From: Daphnia pulex
Taxonomy: Eukaryota > Arthropoda > Branchiopoda > Diplostraca > Daphniidae
Assembly (NCBI RefSeq): GCF_021134715.1
Contig: NC_060019.1
Location: 3,658,001 to 3,722,000, forward strand
Direction: 5' to 3'
DNA: 64,000 bases
Part shown: positions 46,251 to 58,859 of the stretch, piece after piece
Layout: each line of letters begins with the position of its first letter
Numbering within the stretch: the first letter of the stretch is position 1
Program-made: the position numbers and the translations under genes
The notes under the pieces: generated by a model
What the model was told of the DNA's origin: nothing
What the model saw: only the letters and a program-made list of their open reading frames with translations
Databases searched by the model: none

Positions 46251-48600
46251 AAATACATGTTACATCAATTTATTTTTGAACCCTCACCCAAATTCCAGCA
46301 CCATTTTAATCCCTTATCACCATTCCTCGTTCCAAATTGAGTTAGGTTACCTCATCCTTATCTTTTTTCCATATCGTTAATATTCAAAGTTTTCTGAGTA
46401 AACACACAAGATGTTGAAACGGGTGCGTCTTCTATTAATATTGAAGAAGAAAAAATGTATGCTGCACTTGATCTGGATGTACAGAAGACCCCTTTGTCTT
46501 TACTCGATGTGTAAGCATACATGAAAGGAGACCTTCTTGCGAGTATCAGGTGCAGGGTCTTAAAATTGTTACTTGCTGTGTGTATATTTTTATAATGAAA
46601 CTACTCAACAGCTTACAGTGAGTTTAATTTCATTCACAATAATTGACACCGAAATAGGTTCTAGGAATTCAGAAATAATCAATTTTCATAATCCCAATAT
46701 CCTCCATATTTCCAATATCCCCATAATCCCATATTTCAAGGTAAAAGAAATTTTTTTTCTTATTCTTTTTTCTGGTATAATTCTTATTTAGATGAAAATT
46801 TCACCACTCAGCGCGGATCTATGCTATGTTCGTCTGCCTCTGTCGATAGACAATATTGAAGTCGGGAAAAATTACGGATAATTTTTTTCGTGAAACAGTT
46901 TTCAAGTGACTACCCAAATCAGCGAAGCACAATTTTCAGGGTTGCCAAATTTTCATTTTTTATGTACAAGAGTCTACCAAAAGACAAACGAAAAAGAGGG
47001 AAAGTGTTTCATTCTTCTTTGTAAGAGTATTGCAGTGTATTGCGCCTTTTTTATTTTCGTTTTTGAAATCACACATAAGAGGCACAGTTTATGAGTTGTC
47101 TTTAAGAAAAAAACTTTTCTACCCCTATCATTGCAAGCACTGGAGCCACTAACATGAAAGGTAGCAAGTTTTTGCGTTCGCCTTAAAAACTCTCATTGGT
47201 GGAATAGGCTTGTCACGTGACATTCGACAATACATATTGGACATAATGCCGTGCTTTCTCGCGTTGTCACTTCGTCACACTGAATCCCAGGTGTCGGGCA
47301 TCACGCTTTTCAGATTGATTTCAAATTTGTGTATGATGATATCACTTTTCAATCTGTTATGATAACCGTCCTTGGTTGTAGAATTTAATATGTTAATAAA
47401 ATACATATCTGTTTTGCCCTGTTAAGGTTCAGTCATTTACTCATTCTGATTATTAAGTCATCCGAATGAAGCAATTTCCTGATAAGGGTTCCATCTGGTG
47501 GTTTGCTGATGGTACAAATTAATGGGCGGAAACTGGTTACAGGTTAGGCTTTTTGTTAAGGGATATTCATTAAGTCATTGATGTTTCGTCGTTTGTATGA
47601 CCAAAAAGTAAAATGCGTCTGCTTTCCCTGCGTCCTGGTAAGAAGTGTAGTCCTTCGGGCAATTTTTGGGACAAATCTCGCCTATACTTACCTACTCGAC
47701 CTACTTCTTCTCCTCCCACACAACGAGTTACCACAATATAACACGGGGCTTTATGGGACAAAAAATTTCCCGATTTTTTTTAATATGAAGGAATTACGCT
47801 ACTTTTCTATAACAAATTTGAAATTGAAGATGAAATTTGATTTGATCTTAGCAAACGAAAACGTGAGAAAAACCTTAAGTGTGCTAGAGAGGCGTAAAAA
47901 CATAATGCCAAACGCGACGAAAAGGCTAGGGTAAGTGCCTCTGAGCTTTTTACTAACCCCAAGTAGAACGAGAACTTCAACGCTGCCCTTGAATCTGCTA
48001 AAAATTCAAACGCTTCAATGCCTAACATCGATGCGTTGAAAAAAGTGTATAGGAAGCATACGGCGTCCTGGACATGGCCAAACCTTTCTTCTTTCTCCTT
48101 GAGAGGAAAAGCAAGAGAAGCAACAAGGTCACCAAGACATTGAGAGCTTTCATTACTCTGGGTCCATCTGTTTCGCGAGATCACCGACTCCGGTCGTCTC
48201 AACATTCTTACCCAGACTCATCCAAACCACATCGGTCTACTTTACCGTGCAGCAGAAAAACTCGCTGTTGGCGGCGAGGACCTCTTCGAAGCAGAGTTGG
48301 TGAATGAACTCCCTTCAAATCAAAACTGCTACTTTGGTGAATAGTTCTGTGGCTGGACCATCAGCTATTTCAGCACCTGGAAAACGGAGACGTTTGCCTC
48401 CCTCTCTGCATGACTCTTAACAACGACAGGAGTAACAACAGCTTCAGTCTGTATCTCAAATCTTCTTGTGTCTAGAAATTATTTGCTGGTTGCCAGTCGC
48501 ACTGCCCATATTTTTATAGAACAATCGACAGGGAAAGCCAAGGAGTGGAAGACGAGGGGGCGGTGGCGGGATTATAGAAGAAAACGTAGCCGACAAACGT
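46251..48600. other. Mostly unassigned sequence
   Basis: 46,300-47,560 is AT-rich with no supported gene. 47,790-48,330 has more balanced composition and broken plus-strand coding style (SGRLNILTQTHPNHIGLLYR near 48,190), preceding the BEL element, but I cannot name it. Confidence 0.35.
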
Positions 48601-48710
48601 CATAAAATCTTGCTTTGCCTGTATACCTGGTTAGTTTATCGCGTGCGAAAAATAAAAGATTCGAGTTGCTGCATTACGGGACGTCTAATTCATTGCGGTT
48701 CGTCACGTTT

Positions 48711-48725
48711 TGGTGCCGAAACCCG
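48711..48725 (+). other. BEL/Pao primer-binding site
   Basis: TGGTGCCGAAACCCG, a tRNA 3'-end complement typical of BEL/Pao elements, follows a TTCGTCACG-type LTR end. The LTR therefore probably ends near 48,705. Its start was not found. Confidence 0.6.
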
Positions 48726-49997
48726 CGAACTACTGCTACTGGCGTAAAATTCCACGTGCTGGGATACGCCCCTTCAATTCGACGTATCTATTACCCTAAA
48801 GGTGTGTCGAAAACTAAAGAAAAAATTGGATCTTCCCGTGAAAGTGACGGAGGTGCCGTCGATCTTAAAGTAATTTTGGCGCTTTGCACGAAGGCGAAAC
48901 GTGCCAACTCGAAGAGAAAAAAATTAGCTCTTTGATTGAGCGAGAAGCCTCTAATGAAGAGGTAGCAGTAGCAATGGCTGTGCTAGAAGAAGACTATATT
49001 GAAGCGACTACATTGAATGGCAAATACAAGCAAGCTGCATCTGCTGCATGCTGCAAAGGTATACCTACGAAAAGAGAAGAAGGACAAGACGACAGACAGT
49101 GACGATGGATCGCTAAATGCAAAAAAGAAGAATCGAGTTGGAGCATCAACGCCAACAAATAGCCATTGAAGAGCAAAGTAAACTGGACGACGTGCGCCAA
49201 CGAAGCAAGAGAGAACAAGAAGACCTTACCTTGAAAATCAAGTTCCACCGTCAGCTGGAAGGCCTTAAATCCACATTTACGCCGGGATTGTCATCGACGA
49301 TACTGAATTTTGTGCCGGAGGAAGAGAAGATACCCACAGGATGTTGGAGCAAGAGTCCCACAGACTGCGGGACAACCTTGATCCTGAGATTAGGAGAAGA
49401 GTGTCAAATCTATTTAGTACCTCGACTGGTTATTACGACACTTGGGAAACACTCAATCATCAATTAGGTGGAGTTCAAGGAATTATTCGTGTGCACATTC
49501 AGGAATTGCTAGCGCTCCAGCCGTTTAAGTCAGGAGAAAGACGCTGGTGAAAGACGCAGTAACGACTGTTGATCAATAGCGCGCAACTTCATATTCGAAC
49601 ATTTTGAGCCAGTTGGTTTGAGTCTCCAAAATGAGCTGCAGAGAGAATGAGGTAGATTCGCCTATCCCCTTCAACCCAAGATCCCTGAATTGGCAGATTT
49701 CGATGGGGTCAAAGGAATTTTGTTGGCGGAGGAATTTATGGGCGCTTAAACTAGTTCAAAAGTACACCAGCCTGCTAGTAACCGCCAAGTTTGGTCCGAC
49801 GGTCATGGCGACGGGCCTAAAATCTGTTGGAATCTATTGACACGGTCTTTCTCCAATATTTTATGATCAAGGAAACTTTATAAGTACACCCACCAGTCAC
49901 TCAACGAGAAGGAAGTCCGGACAAGAACAGCAGACGAGAAGAAGAAAAACCGTATTGCCAGATAGAACAAAGAGATCAGGGTAAATAATATCCAAAA

Positions 49998-50006
49998 CCT
50001 CCTCTC
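49998..50006 (-). other. Copia polypurine tract
   Basis: CCTCCTCTC on the plus strand, GAGAGGAGG on the element strand, directly next to the 3' LTR. Confidence 0.7.
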
Positions 50007-51639
50007 AAACTGAGTCACCAGGTCCAAGACTCAGGCATAGGCAAACGGAAGGAATGATGACCAAACAGTTTTTACTTGGGCAACAGCCAACAGGTTCAAA
50101 AAATGAGTACACACAAAGTCATCACATATATCATTGTTTCAGCAGTTGGGCCACTTCGATTACACCCAAAATCTCCCTGAGATATTGAAACGTTGGATGG
50201 GTGGTTTTTTGAAGATGTCCGAGACTTGTTCTTTTGTGTGAACGTAGTGAGCATCAATAATTCCATTCTCCTGGACTTACTTCACAAACCTAAGTCTTAT
50301 ATCGATGTGCTTCATTTTTCGGTGCAGCTCAGGGTTGTGAGCACAGCGGATGGCGTCTTGATTGTCGCAGTAGAGTGGAATCGGCTCTGGTCCTTTTCTT
50401 TGGATCTGTTTGAGAAATGTCGGATCCAAGTAGCCTTCTTAGCTGCTTTCTCTCTGCAACGAATTCCAACTCTGACGTCGAGAGGGAATTGTATTCTTGT
50501 TTGCGGCTAAACCAGGAAATTGACCCACCGCTGCAGAGGAACACGCTTCTGCTTCTACCCATTACCATTTCTCCTTCCTTTTGAGAGTAGAGAATCCCAA
50601 AGGTTAGCGCACCTGCGATGTATTAGAAAATGCGATGACTGCTTTCCAGGGCTGGATCCCGGGGTTTTGACTAAACTTTGCTACCTGGCCAACTGCATAG
50701 AAGATGTCAGGCCTCGTTGTAGAAGAAAGGTAGAGGAGGGCACCAACCGCCTCCTTGTAGGGGATCTGTTTCATTTCCTTCTTTTCTTTAACTTGTTGAG
50801 GTGACATTAAACGAGAGATGTAGGCCTGGCTCAGCTGGAGTTCCCAAAGGGTTACATCCTCCCATTTTTTATTTCTTCAGCATGGCGTCGATGAAGTCAG
50901 GCTGTGAGATGCTCAGTTTCCCTTTCACTCTGTCTCGGTTGATTGTCTTGCCTAAAAATTGGCCTGCTGGCAGGGTGCGGATCTCGAATTTCACCTTAAT
51001 ATGATCGACCAAGTCCTCTACTACTTTTCTGCTCTAGCCACAGATGAAGCCATCGTCCAAGAAGGAGAGTACTGCAATCCACTTTCCCCTTGAAGACGGT
51101 AGTACACACATTGGTCCTCTTCAGAGAGTATTGGCCCATATTTAAGGATGGCTTCGTTTAGTTCGGTGTTCCAGACTCGTGGAGCCTGTTTCAGCCGATA
51201 GAGGCTCTTAATCAGTCTGCAGACTTCTTTCTCACGACTTGGAACGGCTTAGCCTTCTGGTTGACGCACGTAGATCACTTTTTTTTGTCGTCCGTGCAGA
51301 AACGCCGTCTTCACATCTATTTGCAGTATTTCCAGGTTTCCTGAAACAGCCATAGCCAGGTGAACTCGGAATGTCGTCAGCTTAACCACTGGGGCAAATG
51401 TCTGGTCGTAGTCAATGCAAGGTAACTGCGAGCATCCTAGGGCAACCAGGCGAGCTTTGTGTCTCTCATCCACTCCTTCATAGCCCGGTTTGATGTCGAA
51501 CACCCACTTGCACTTGATTTCAGTGCGGTCAGGAGGCAATGGGACAAGTTCCCATAACCCACAATTCTGATAAGGGATGAATATTCATCCTTGACAGGTG
51601 GACATCTCATCGCAGCAGCTTTCTCGGAATGACTGCCCA

Positions 51640-54579
51640 TTGGCATGGTGAAGGCAAAAACTCAAAAGATATTATTCGTCGCAGTGCGTGTCTTGGTGTC
51701 CGATGCGTATACTGATCTAACACGTACAACGTGCTGGCTAGGGTGGGGGCAGATAAGCATGCTAAATTCAAAATTACTTCCAAAGTCAACTGTACGATAA
51801 CCGATAACGGGTTTAATTTTTTTAAAGTTTTCAAGATGTTTCCGTCAAAAAAAAGAATACCGCCCGCCACGACCACGAGGTTCCTCTAATGTAAAGAGGA
51901 GGTAGACGACTATCTTGACGAAGAAGACGAAGAAGACGACGTAGTTTATGTTGACATTGGAGAAATTTTGGATAGTCATTATAATGAAGCTCGTCTGTCT
52001 TTGGAAATTTAAGAGAGAAATTGCGCTACTGAACCATTGCCTCGAAGTGAAAGAGAAGGGACTCTAAACGCTACTCTAAATAATAAAGATTCTGATTGTG
52101 ACAATGACATTTGCAACGTTGTTGCCCACATTCATCTTCCTCGTCATTTCCGATGTATACGTGCCATTCATTGAATGTAATTGCAACATCTGACGTAAAG
52201 AACACAGACCATCGGCAATTCAATAAATAAAATAAAAGTTTGGATAAAAATTTGTCGGTCATCTGGAAAAAACAGAATTGGAGCTAACTGGCTCCCGGTT
52301 ACATAAAGGATAAACTGAGTGAACTATTCATTATTCATAATGCCACACATGGAACAGCTATTAAATATAATCCTTTGTGCAAAGTTAACTATTTTCAATC
52401 GTAAAAACCCAAAGACCCAACCCCTCACCAGTTTAATTCTATCATGGGTCACTTCAAACTGAAAAAAACTGACGGTTGCATAACAGGAATTTTTTTAAGA
52501 ATTCATCAAAATAATGAAACCCATAGCTGACGCCTTGGACGTATTCAAAAATGCAGAAAAGATTTCCGTCGGATGCGTTTTGCCTGTGTTGACGGTGTTA
52601 AAGAAAAAACTTGTGATGTTCAAAGACAACCGAAGTGTCATTCATTGCGTTCCGCTGGTCAACTCTCTATTGAAAGGTGTTGAAAGAAGATTCAGTCCCT
52701 TGTTTTCCGATCCCAACATGATTCTTGCGACCATTAGTGATCCACATTTCAAGTTATCATGGATTTCAGAGGGTGAGAAGTCAACCGCTATCGATCTCCT
52801 CAAAAAAGAAGTAGATTGACGTACAAGTGCATCCGTTGAGTAAGTAGAGAAGTAATGTTAATACAGTGTACATTTGTTCATTCACATATTTATACTTTAT
52901 TAATTATAGTGCGCATGAAAGCAGCCTTGATGAAGCCGGTCTAAGCGACAGCTCCCTGACAAGAAAGAGAAAAAGAAATCGGTTTTTGGATGGCCTAAAA
53001 AAGAAAGTGACTACTGAAATTGGCGAAGCAGATAGTTTCTTTCATGATACCGTCCCCGGTTCTCTTAAATACCTTGATCGTTTTCCGACAATTTAACAGA
53101 TATTTCTGTAAGTAAATCAATTTATAAAACATTGCATCTCATGTAAAATCAAATAACAATAATATTTCATTGATTTCATAGAGATACAACAGCGCCCTTC
53201 TATCCTCAGCTGCATACGAACGTCTTTTCAGCACTGCGGGACTCATTTTTGTTCCAAAACGTTCACATTTATCGGACAGTAATTTTGACAAACTTTTGTT
53301 TTTGAAACAAAATGGAATATCTTCTCAAAACTGGTACTTTGCCCATCAAAAACTAGCTAATAGTTGAACTCTTATAACTTTTTTAAGTGTAGGAATTAGG
53401 AAATTGTAATACCTATAACCTACTGTGATTGCTTTTAAGAGGAGTAAGAGGAGCAAATACATTTATTGACAGATTTTTTTGTGTGAAGAGCGCGCAAAGG
53501 CACAAAGAAAAAGATTTTAGCTTGATTTTTAGAATTTTTTGTCTATTTTTGAAAACGCCGTATTTAACACGGCGCATATGAGGGAAAATGGGAAAACGAC
53601 AACTTTGTGTGTGTAAAAAATGTAGATCATCATTAGATCTACTCAGGAAAAAAAATCTGGCCCAAGCAGTTCGGTGAGTATTTGCACTTTTTCTAAGACA
53701 CGTAGTGCCATAAGAATACACTGAAAAAAGGTATAGCTTAGTGGGTACTGTAGTTTTATCAGTATTTAAAAGGATGGGAAGGAATAAAGAATCAATGAAG
53801 AAATCATACCGTAATATGCCTTCTTGCATTGAACACTGAGTTCTTGGTGATTGATATGAACTCTGGTTTTCCAAATTTTTCATACTTGGTCTTATTCCCG
53901 TGGCACAACATGCATTTCACTTTAAATCCCCTTTCGCTGTTCTGGTCATGAACAAATTGAAAGTATTTGGCAGAAGTGTAATTCTATAGCTCGAAGACTG
54001 ACTTGAAGCAGCACCTTTGGAAGAGTTGGCACATGATTCTCCTCATTTAACCTGATTTAGTAACGTTCTGATTTAACGTTTTAATGAAAATGTATTAACA
54101 ATAAGTATTTTACAAAGCTTCACAAACAGAATCACCAGAATTTGAGTTTGATTCAACGTCAATCTCATTTTCGTTCACTTCCCTTTAACGAGAACTACTT
54201 CCCCTACTTTTCTTCGGTTTAGGTGGCATGAAAAAACTCAAAGTTCCTACTTAATCTACAATAATCTGATCTAATTTTCACTATGTGTAGAGAAACTATT
54301 GACACTTCCTATACGTATTTAAAAAAAAAGACGTCCACGTGACCACGTGAATAGAGATTTTGGGTGTTGTCTGTACAGTTGCGTATTAAGCGCACTAAGT
54401 TTGAACCAAATGTTTTTATTGCTGACTGATAGATGGCGTTCGCGTTCGAGTGAGTCGCTCAGCAGGTCTCTGCTCAAGCTCTAGCTCGCGTTTTTTAATT
54501 GAGCGGCTCGCGCTCGTCGCTCAGTGAAAATCGTGAGCGTGCTCCTGTTTCGCTCAAGCTCAGATCGTGCTCCGCCCTA
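51640..54579 (+). mobile_element. hAT transposon relic nested in copia pol
   Basis: On the plus strand: CTITDNGFNFFKVFKMF (51,790-51,840), then MKPIADALDVFKNAEKISVG, VLPVLTVLKKKLVMF and ATISDPHFKLSWISEGEK (52,510-52,780). An intron-separated C-terminus at 53,180-53,355 carries AAYERLFSTAGLIFVPKR and FDKLLFLKQNG. These are the central and dimerisation regions of hAT transposases. The right end (54,440-54,579) has repeated GCTCGC/GCTCA words and ends in GCTCCGCCCTA, whose complement TAGGGCGGAGC resembles a hAT terminal repeat. The left terminal repeat and the BED zinc finger were not found, so the left end is probably truncated. Confidence 0.75.
53400..54430 (+). other. 3' non-coding part of the hAT relic
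   Basis: No coding sequence. A 156-codon minus-strand open frame at 53,413-53,883 has no recognisable domain and low-complexity composition. Confidence 0.4.
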
Positions 54580-56267
54580 CTCTGATGATGTAGTGATGTG
54601 AGAGGAGGTGAAAGTGTTGCTGGTAAAGTGAACTTCTTCACCAGCATCAGTGGATGACGCAATCGAGTAGAGGTTGATACCTAGACCGGGGACAAGGAGC
54701 AGTCTTCTCATAATTAAAAAACAAATCATTTCTTTTTAGGGGACACGTTCATTATTTAGAGGAGTCACCTAACCCTCAAAGGTAATTCCATTCACCGTGG
54801 CTTTCACAGACACATATTCTTGTTCTGCAACCACAAGCCTTGATTCTTCAATTCCGGACACCATCCAGCGTTCTTGTCAAGCCGGAACAAAATGGACAAG
54901 GGGCTCCCGGTTGCCTGCCATGTGTTGCGTTGTCCCTGAGTCAGCAAACCACTCAGTGGGCTTGTCCATTCTCTCCGAGGTAGCAGCGGAATAGCTATAT
55001 CCCAATTGTCTTCCGTGTTCCTCTTTCCCAGGATTTTTCCGACTACCATTGCCGTTGTCTTTGCGATGCTCCCGATCCTATCGGTAACGATTGTTATTGC
55101 CGTAGTCACGGCCACGGCTGCCACGGTTAAGGCTGTCGCGATCATGCTCTTCTTTTTTGTTTTTTTTTGTTGTTGCCCCGGCTCCATTCTTCCTCTTCAT
55201 GGTCCCACTCGGTTTCCACCTCCACCATCTTCTTCCCTTTGTCTCTTTATCTTTCGTTTTTAGTCTCTACAGTTGGATTTATACGACTTGAGTCGCCACA
55301 CTCCCAGCATGTCCGGACGGCTCTGCCTTTCTCTTCTTTGTCATCTCAGGGTTCAAAGGACGTTGTATGGTTGACTCTTTTGCTAAGGAGGGCGTCGGAT
55401 TCTTTCTCTTTCTCGCTCTACCTGACTTCTTTTTCCATCTGGACGAGACGAGTAGTAAGGTTCCTCAGCGTCCTCTCAGCAGTGGCCGGGCTCTCCCATG
55501 CTGCTTTGAAGATAAGCTTCAAGCTCGGTGGAAGCGACATGGTAACCTTGGCAATTATTTGATCATCTAGTAGGACGATCCTGTTGTTTGCTCTCAGGCG
55601 AGATATGACGTGTTCGATTTCAGTGATTAACTCAAAAACTGTCTGCCCAGGTAGGGACTTGCACCCAAAGAATTGGCTCTACAGTAGAGGGGCACTATCA
55701 GTGACAGATTCCGAGTATGCTGTTTCCATTTTCGTCCACACTTCTCGACCTGAGGTACAGGACATCAGCTATCTTGTTTTTTCCTCCTTGTTGTTTGGAT
55801 AGATGATTTTTATGGTCAGGGTATTCCTGTGGAAGAACAAAGGCATTCTTTAGTATGGCTGTCATCAGCACACTTCCAGTGTGGAATATCATTGTCCTCA
55901 TCTCTCCCTCCCAGTGAAATCCATCCTCTGTTCTCACACTGCGAGTGTGGTAAGCCTCTCTTCACACACACCACTCCCGTTGTGTGTGTATCAATATATG
56001 TAGAATTTCAGAAGATAAGACATATATTACTAAATATACATAGTAGCGTATAATAATACATAATAATACATATAGTAGGCGTGGCTCAGAGTTCTTCACT
56101 TCGGATAGCCAGTTTGACACCAAACTGCCATGAATCGAAGTTAGTCCTATCAAAGCGTAACCCAGTGTACGGGGTTCTGCCATCTTGTCTTGGCTCAGCC
56201 ATTTTCCACCAGAGAGGCGAAAGACAAAGAGGAATGGTGGCAAGTCTTAGTTAGGGTATTTGCATAT

Positions 56268-56281
56268 CTGGGCCTATAACC
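56268..56281 (-). other. Copia primer-binding site
   Basis: CTGGGCCTATAACC on the plus strand, GGTTATAGGCCCAG on the element strand. It differs by one base from the site at 1890-1903 and is complementary to the anticodon arm of initiator tRNA-Met. Confidence 0.75.
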
Positions 56282-57643
56282 TGTTGACATCTATTGATAC
56301 GGCCTTTCTTCAATATTATATGGTCAAGGAAACTTTATTATATTACCAGCAGTGAAGACATAAGTAGCTACACCCACCCACCAGTCACTCAACAAGAAGG
56401 AAGTCAGGACAAGAACAGCAAACGAGAACAGTAAAAAAAAGTATTGCCATATAGGGCAAAGAGATCAGGTTGCATAATATCCAACAAAATCACCACTGGC
56501 GTAACGCTTGCTAGAATTCTGCCAGCTGTGTATTGACCTCTCACCTACACAACGAGGGAACAGTGGCGAAACTTGATAAGGGAGCCCCAAAGGGCATTTT
56601 TACACTGTTCGGATGGGCAGTGGTTGGTCGTATACCATCTTCTATTTTAAAGGGTTCAAATAAGAAAACGGAAATGCGCTGTCTTGCAGTTGGAATTGAA
56701 ATTCCGGATAGTGTTAGCTTTGTCGAAATGGCCGAGATTTCTACACCACGGAAACGTTTGGGACAACAGTGACCGATAAGAAATTGTCGGAAGACGACGC
56801 AACGACGCTAAAAATTTTGAACTCGTCCTTCAAGAATATTGGCAAACGGTTTGAAATTATCTTGTTATGGAAACCGTTGGTTATTAGATTACCGAACAAC
56901 GGAAAGTGCGCATTTCAGCGCTTGATGTCAGTGGAGGAACGGCTTTTAAAAGACAAGTCATAGCCGAGCGGTACACTAACGCCATAGAAAAATATGAACT
57001 CGACGACCATGCCAGGCTATTAGCCAGTACTGAGCTGGAAGGAATCGAAGGACGCGATTGGTACCTTTCGCACCACTATGTCATCAACCCAAATAAACCA
57101 AAGAAGATAAGAGTGATGTTTGATGGAGCAGCCAAATTCAAAGGTTTAGCACTTAATGATTGTCTTCTTCGTGTACCGGTTTTGCTGGCCAACTTGGTAG
57201 GACTTCGAATTCCATCCAGAGAAGCGCCTTTTGCAGTATCATGGGATATCGAGGAGATGTAGAATCAAGTTTGTGTACGCACTTCTGATGAAAGGTTCCA
57301 ACGGTTCTTACGGTAACGACCAGGTAGCACGGAAGCGCCGAAAATCTACCAAATGATGGTGCAGGTCTTTGGTTTAATTTCGTCACCAACGCATGTTTGT
57401 ATGCTTTGCAGCATGCAGCAAACAATAACGTCGTTCGAGACAGAGGAAATAGCTATAGAGACTGTTGCTCAGGTCACAAAGTGTTAGGGGATGGAGGATT
57501 TAGGCTCAACCAATAGGGTCAGGAGCGATGAAATTAAAAAAAATAGTGACTTATACTAAAATTAAGAGAGAAAAAAATATTTCAAATTTAATGTGTGTCT
57601 CGGAAAAATTTATTTTAGAAGTAATTTAACTTTAAAGTTTCGA

Positions 57644-57755
57644 TCACGTGACTTTCCTCAAAAAACGAGGAGGGGCCTAAAGTCACGTGACTTTAGAGCA
57701 TTAGCGGTTAAATTGATTGGGTCCGATTCAAAACCAATAGGAAAAGATCACGTGA
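57644..57755. promoter_or_regulatory. Cluster of TCACGTGA palindromes
   Basis: TCACGTGA occurs at 57,644-57,651, 57,683-57,690 and 57,748-57,755. The middle one sits in the perfect 14-bp palindrome AAGTCACGTGACTT. This is the E-box form bound by MITF/TFE-type bHLH-zip factors. Function here is unknown. Confidence 0.4.
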
Positions 57756-57799
57756 GTGACAATTTGGCTTTCCTATTGGCTTTCCTTATGACAGCTTGG

Positions 57800-58850
57800 T
57801 CGAGAAAGACAACCAAAAAACTGTTTCTTTGCCCATTTGAGTTTCAAATAATGCCGTTTGAATTGGCAATTGCACCGGCCACATTCCAGAAATTAATGTA
57901 TCAGGTGTTAAACAAGCTCAAATGAACGGCATGTCTCGTCTATCTAGATGACATTCTTGTTTTTGGTAAAACTTTTCATGATCAATTCAAATTTGGTTTT
58001 GACGGACCTGGGCGAGGCAAACTTAATCCTTAATATGAAAAAGTGTCTTTTTGCAGCAGATGAAGTTAAAAATTTAGGTCCAATCGTCAAAGCGGATAGA
58101 ATAAGGCTGAATCCGGATAAAATAAGTTTCTTGGAGAGGATGGTGAATGAAGAGAAAAAGTGAATTCGGTGAAGTCACTAAGGGCATTCTTGTGCCTTGC
58201 ATCATGCTATCGAAAATTTATCCCGCAACTTTCACATTTGACTGCTCCGCTCGTTACTCTAATGAAAAAGAACGCCAAGTGGAATTAGGATGAGAGGAAG
58301 AAGAAGGCCGTTCGTGCCCTTGTCCGTCTATTATCGGAAGAACCGGTGTTGGTGCATTTCGACGAAAACCTTCCAACTCATTCCAAGTCATTTCGGATTA
58401 GAAGCCGTCTCTGCTCAAAAATTGGACGGAGAGGTAAAACCGGTTGTTTTTCTTAGTAGAGCGTTGTCTGAAGATTGACGCTCAAATTTGAATGATTTTC
58501 AAAAAAAATCTTAAAAATATTCTTGGCAGTCGGTTCAGTGCGAAGTTTTAGATTCTTTTCGACCATTGTTACACACCTGGAACCAATTGCCGTTGGACAG
58601 TCGGTTTTTGAAGAATGTTGAAGATTCCTTTAAATTATTGGGCAAATTATGATCCGCGGACGAAGCGGCGGCGGCGGCAAAGGCAAGAAGGGAATCATGT
58701 TCCGCCTTTAACACGCCAACTTTCTGATTCTTTTTTACTTACTTCCGCACACTCTATCGTGATCGATAGATATTGCCAGCGAAACTCGAAATACCCAGTT
58801 TCACGACGCCAAAGACAAATTAAGTCGCTGTAAAGGATCAACAACAGCAA
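57800..58850 (+). mobile_element. Ty3/gypsy pol relic
   Basis: Reads FEFQIMPFELAIAPATFQKL, then a TGA, then CLVYLDDILVFG (the YLDD polymerase site), NLGPIVKADRIRLNPDKI and LRAFLCLASCYRKFIPQLSH. RNase H-like EEPVLVHFDENLPTHSK and VKPVVFLSRALSED follow. Stops and shifts near 57,924, 58,162 and 58,290 make it inactive. No LTRs found. Confidence 0.75.
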
Positions 58851-58859
58851 CAACACGAG

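Larger units (their letters stand above)
49825..56486 (-). mobile_element. Copia LTR retrotransposon nested in the BEL element
   Basis: LTRs at 49,825-49,997 (173 bp) and 56,282-56,486 (205 bp; an approximately 31-bp stretch is lost from the left one) start TGTTG. A perfect AAATC duplication (49,820-49,824; 56,487-56,491) proves one insertion. On the minus strand the order is primer site, Gag (55,937-54,990), protease with WFADSGTTQHMAGN (about 54,960-54,915) and VPGLGINLYSIASS (about 54,690-54,640), then a hAT insertion, reverse transcriptase (51,590-51,060: CKWVFDIKPG, LEILQIDVKTAFLHG, KSLYRLKQAPRVWN) and RNase H with YCDNQDAIRCAHN (about 50,370). Integrase is missing. Several frame breaks. 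Confidence 0.85.
48600..57500 (+). mobile_element. BEL/Pao LTR retrotransposon, interrupted by a copia element
   Basis: The left part (48,700-49,824) holds the primer site and a Gag-like coiled-coil region in shifting frames (SLIEREASNEEVAVAMAVLE, then RIELEHQRQQIAIEEQSKLD, then LGGVQGIIRVHIQELLALQP). The right part (56,487-57,480) resumes with protease-end-like sequence, then reverse transcriptase: KKLSEDDATTLKILNSSF, YELDDHARLLASTELE, WYLSHHYVINPNKPKKIRVM and FDGAAKFKGLALNDCLL. These are characteristic Pao-type RT motifs. Between them sits the whole copia element, bounded by AAATC duplications. The polymerase core, RNase H, integrase and 3' LTR are missing. Confidence 0.75.

Noticed and set aside
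47807..48205. 132-codon minus-strand open frame
   Set aside because: It lacks any recognisable domain, and the plus strand shows at least equal coding style.
53413..53883. 156-codon minus-strand open frame
   Set aside because: Low-complexity, AT-rich, inside the hAT 3' region, with no family resemblance.
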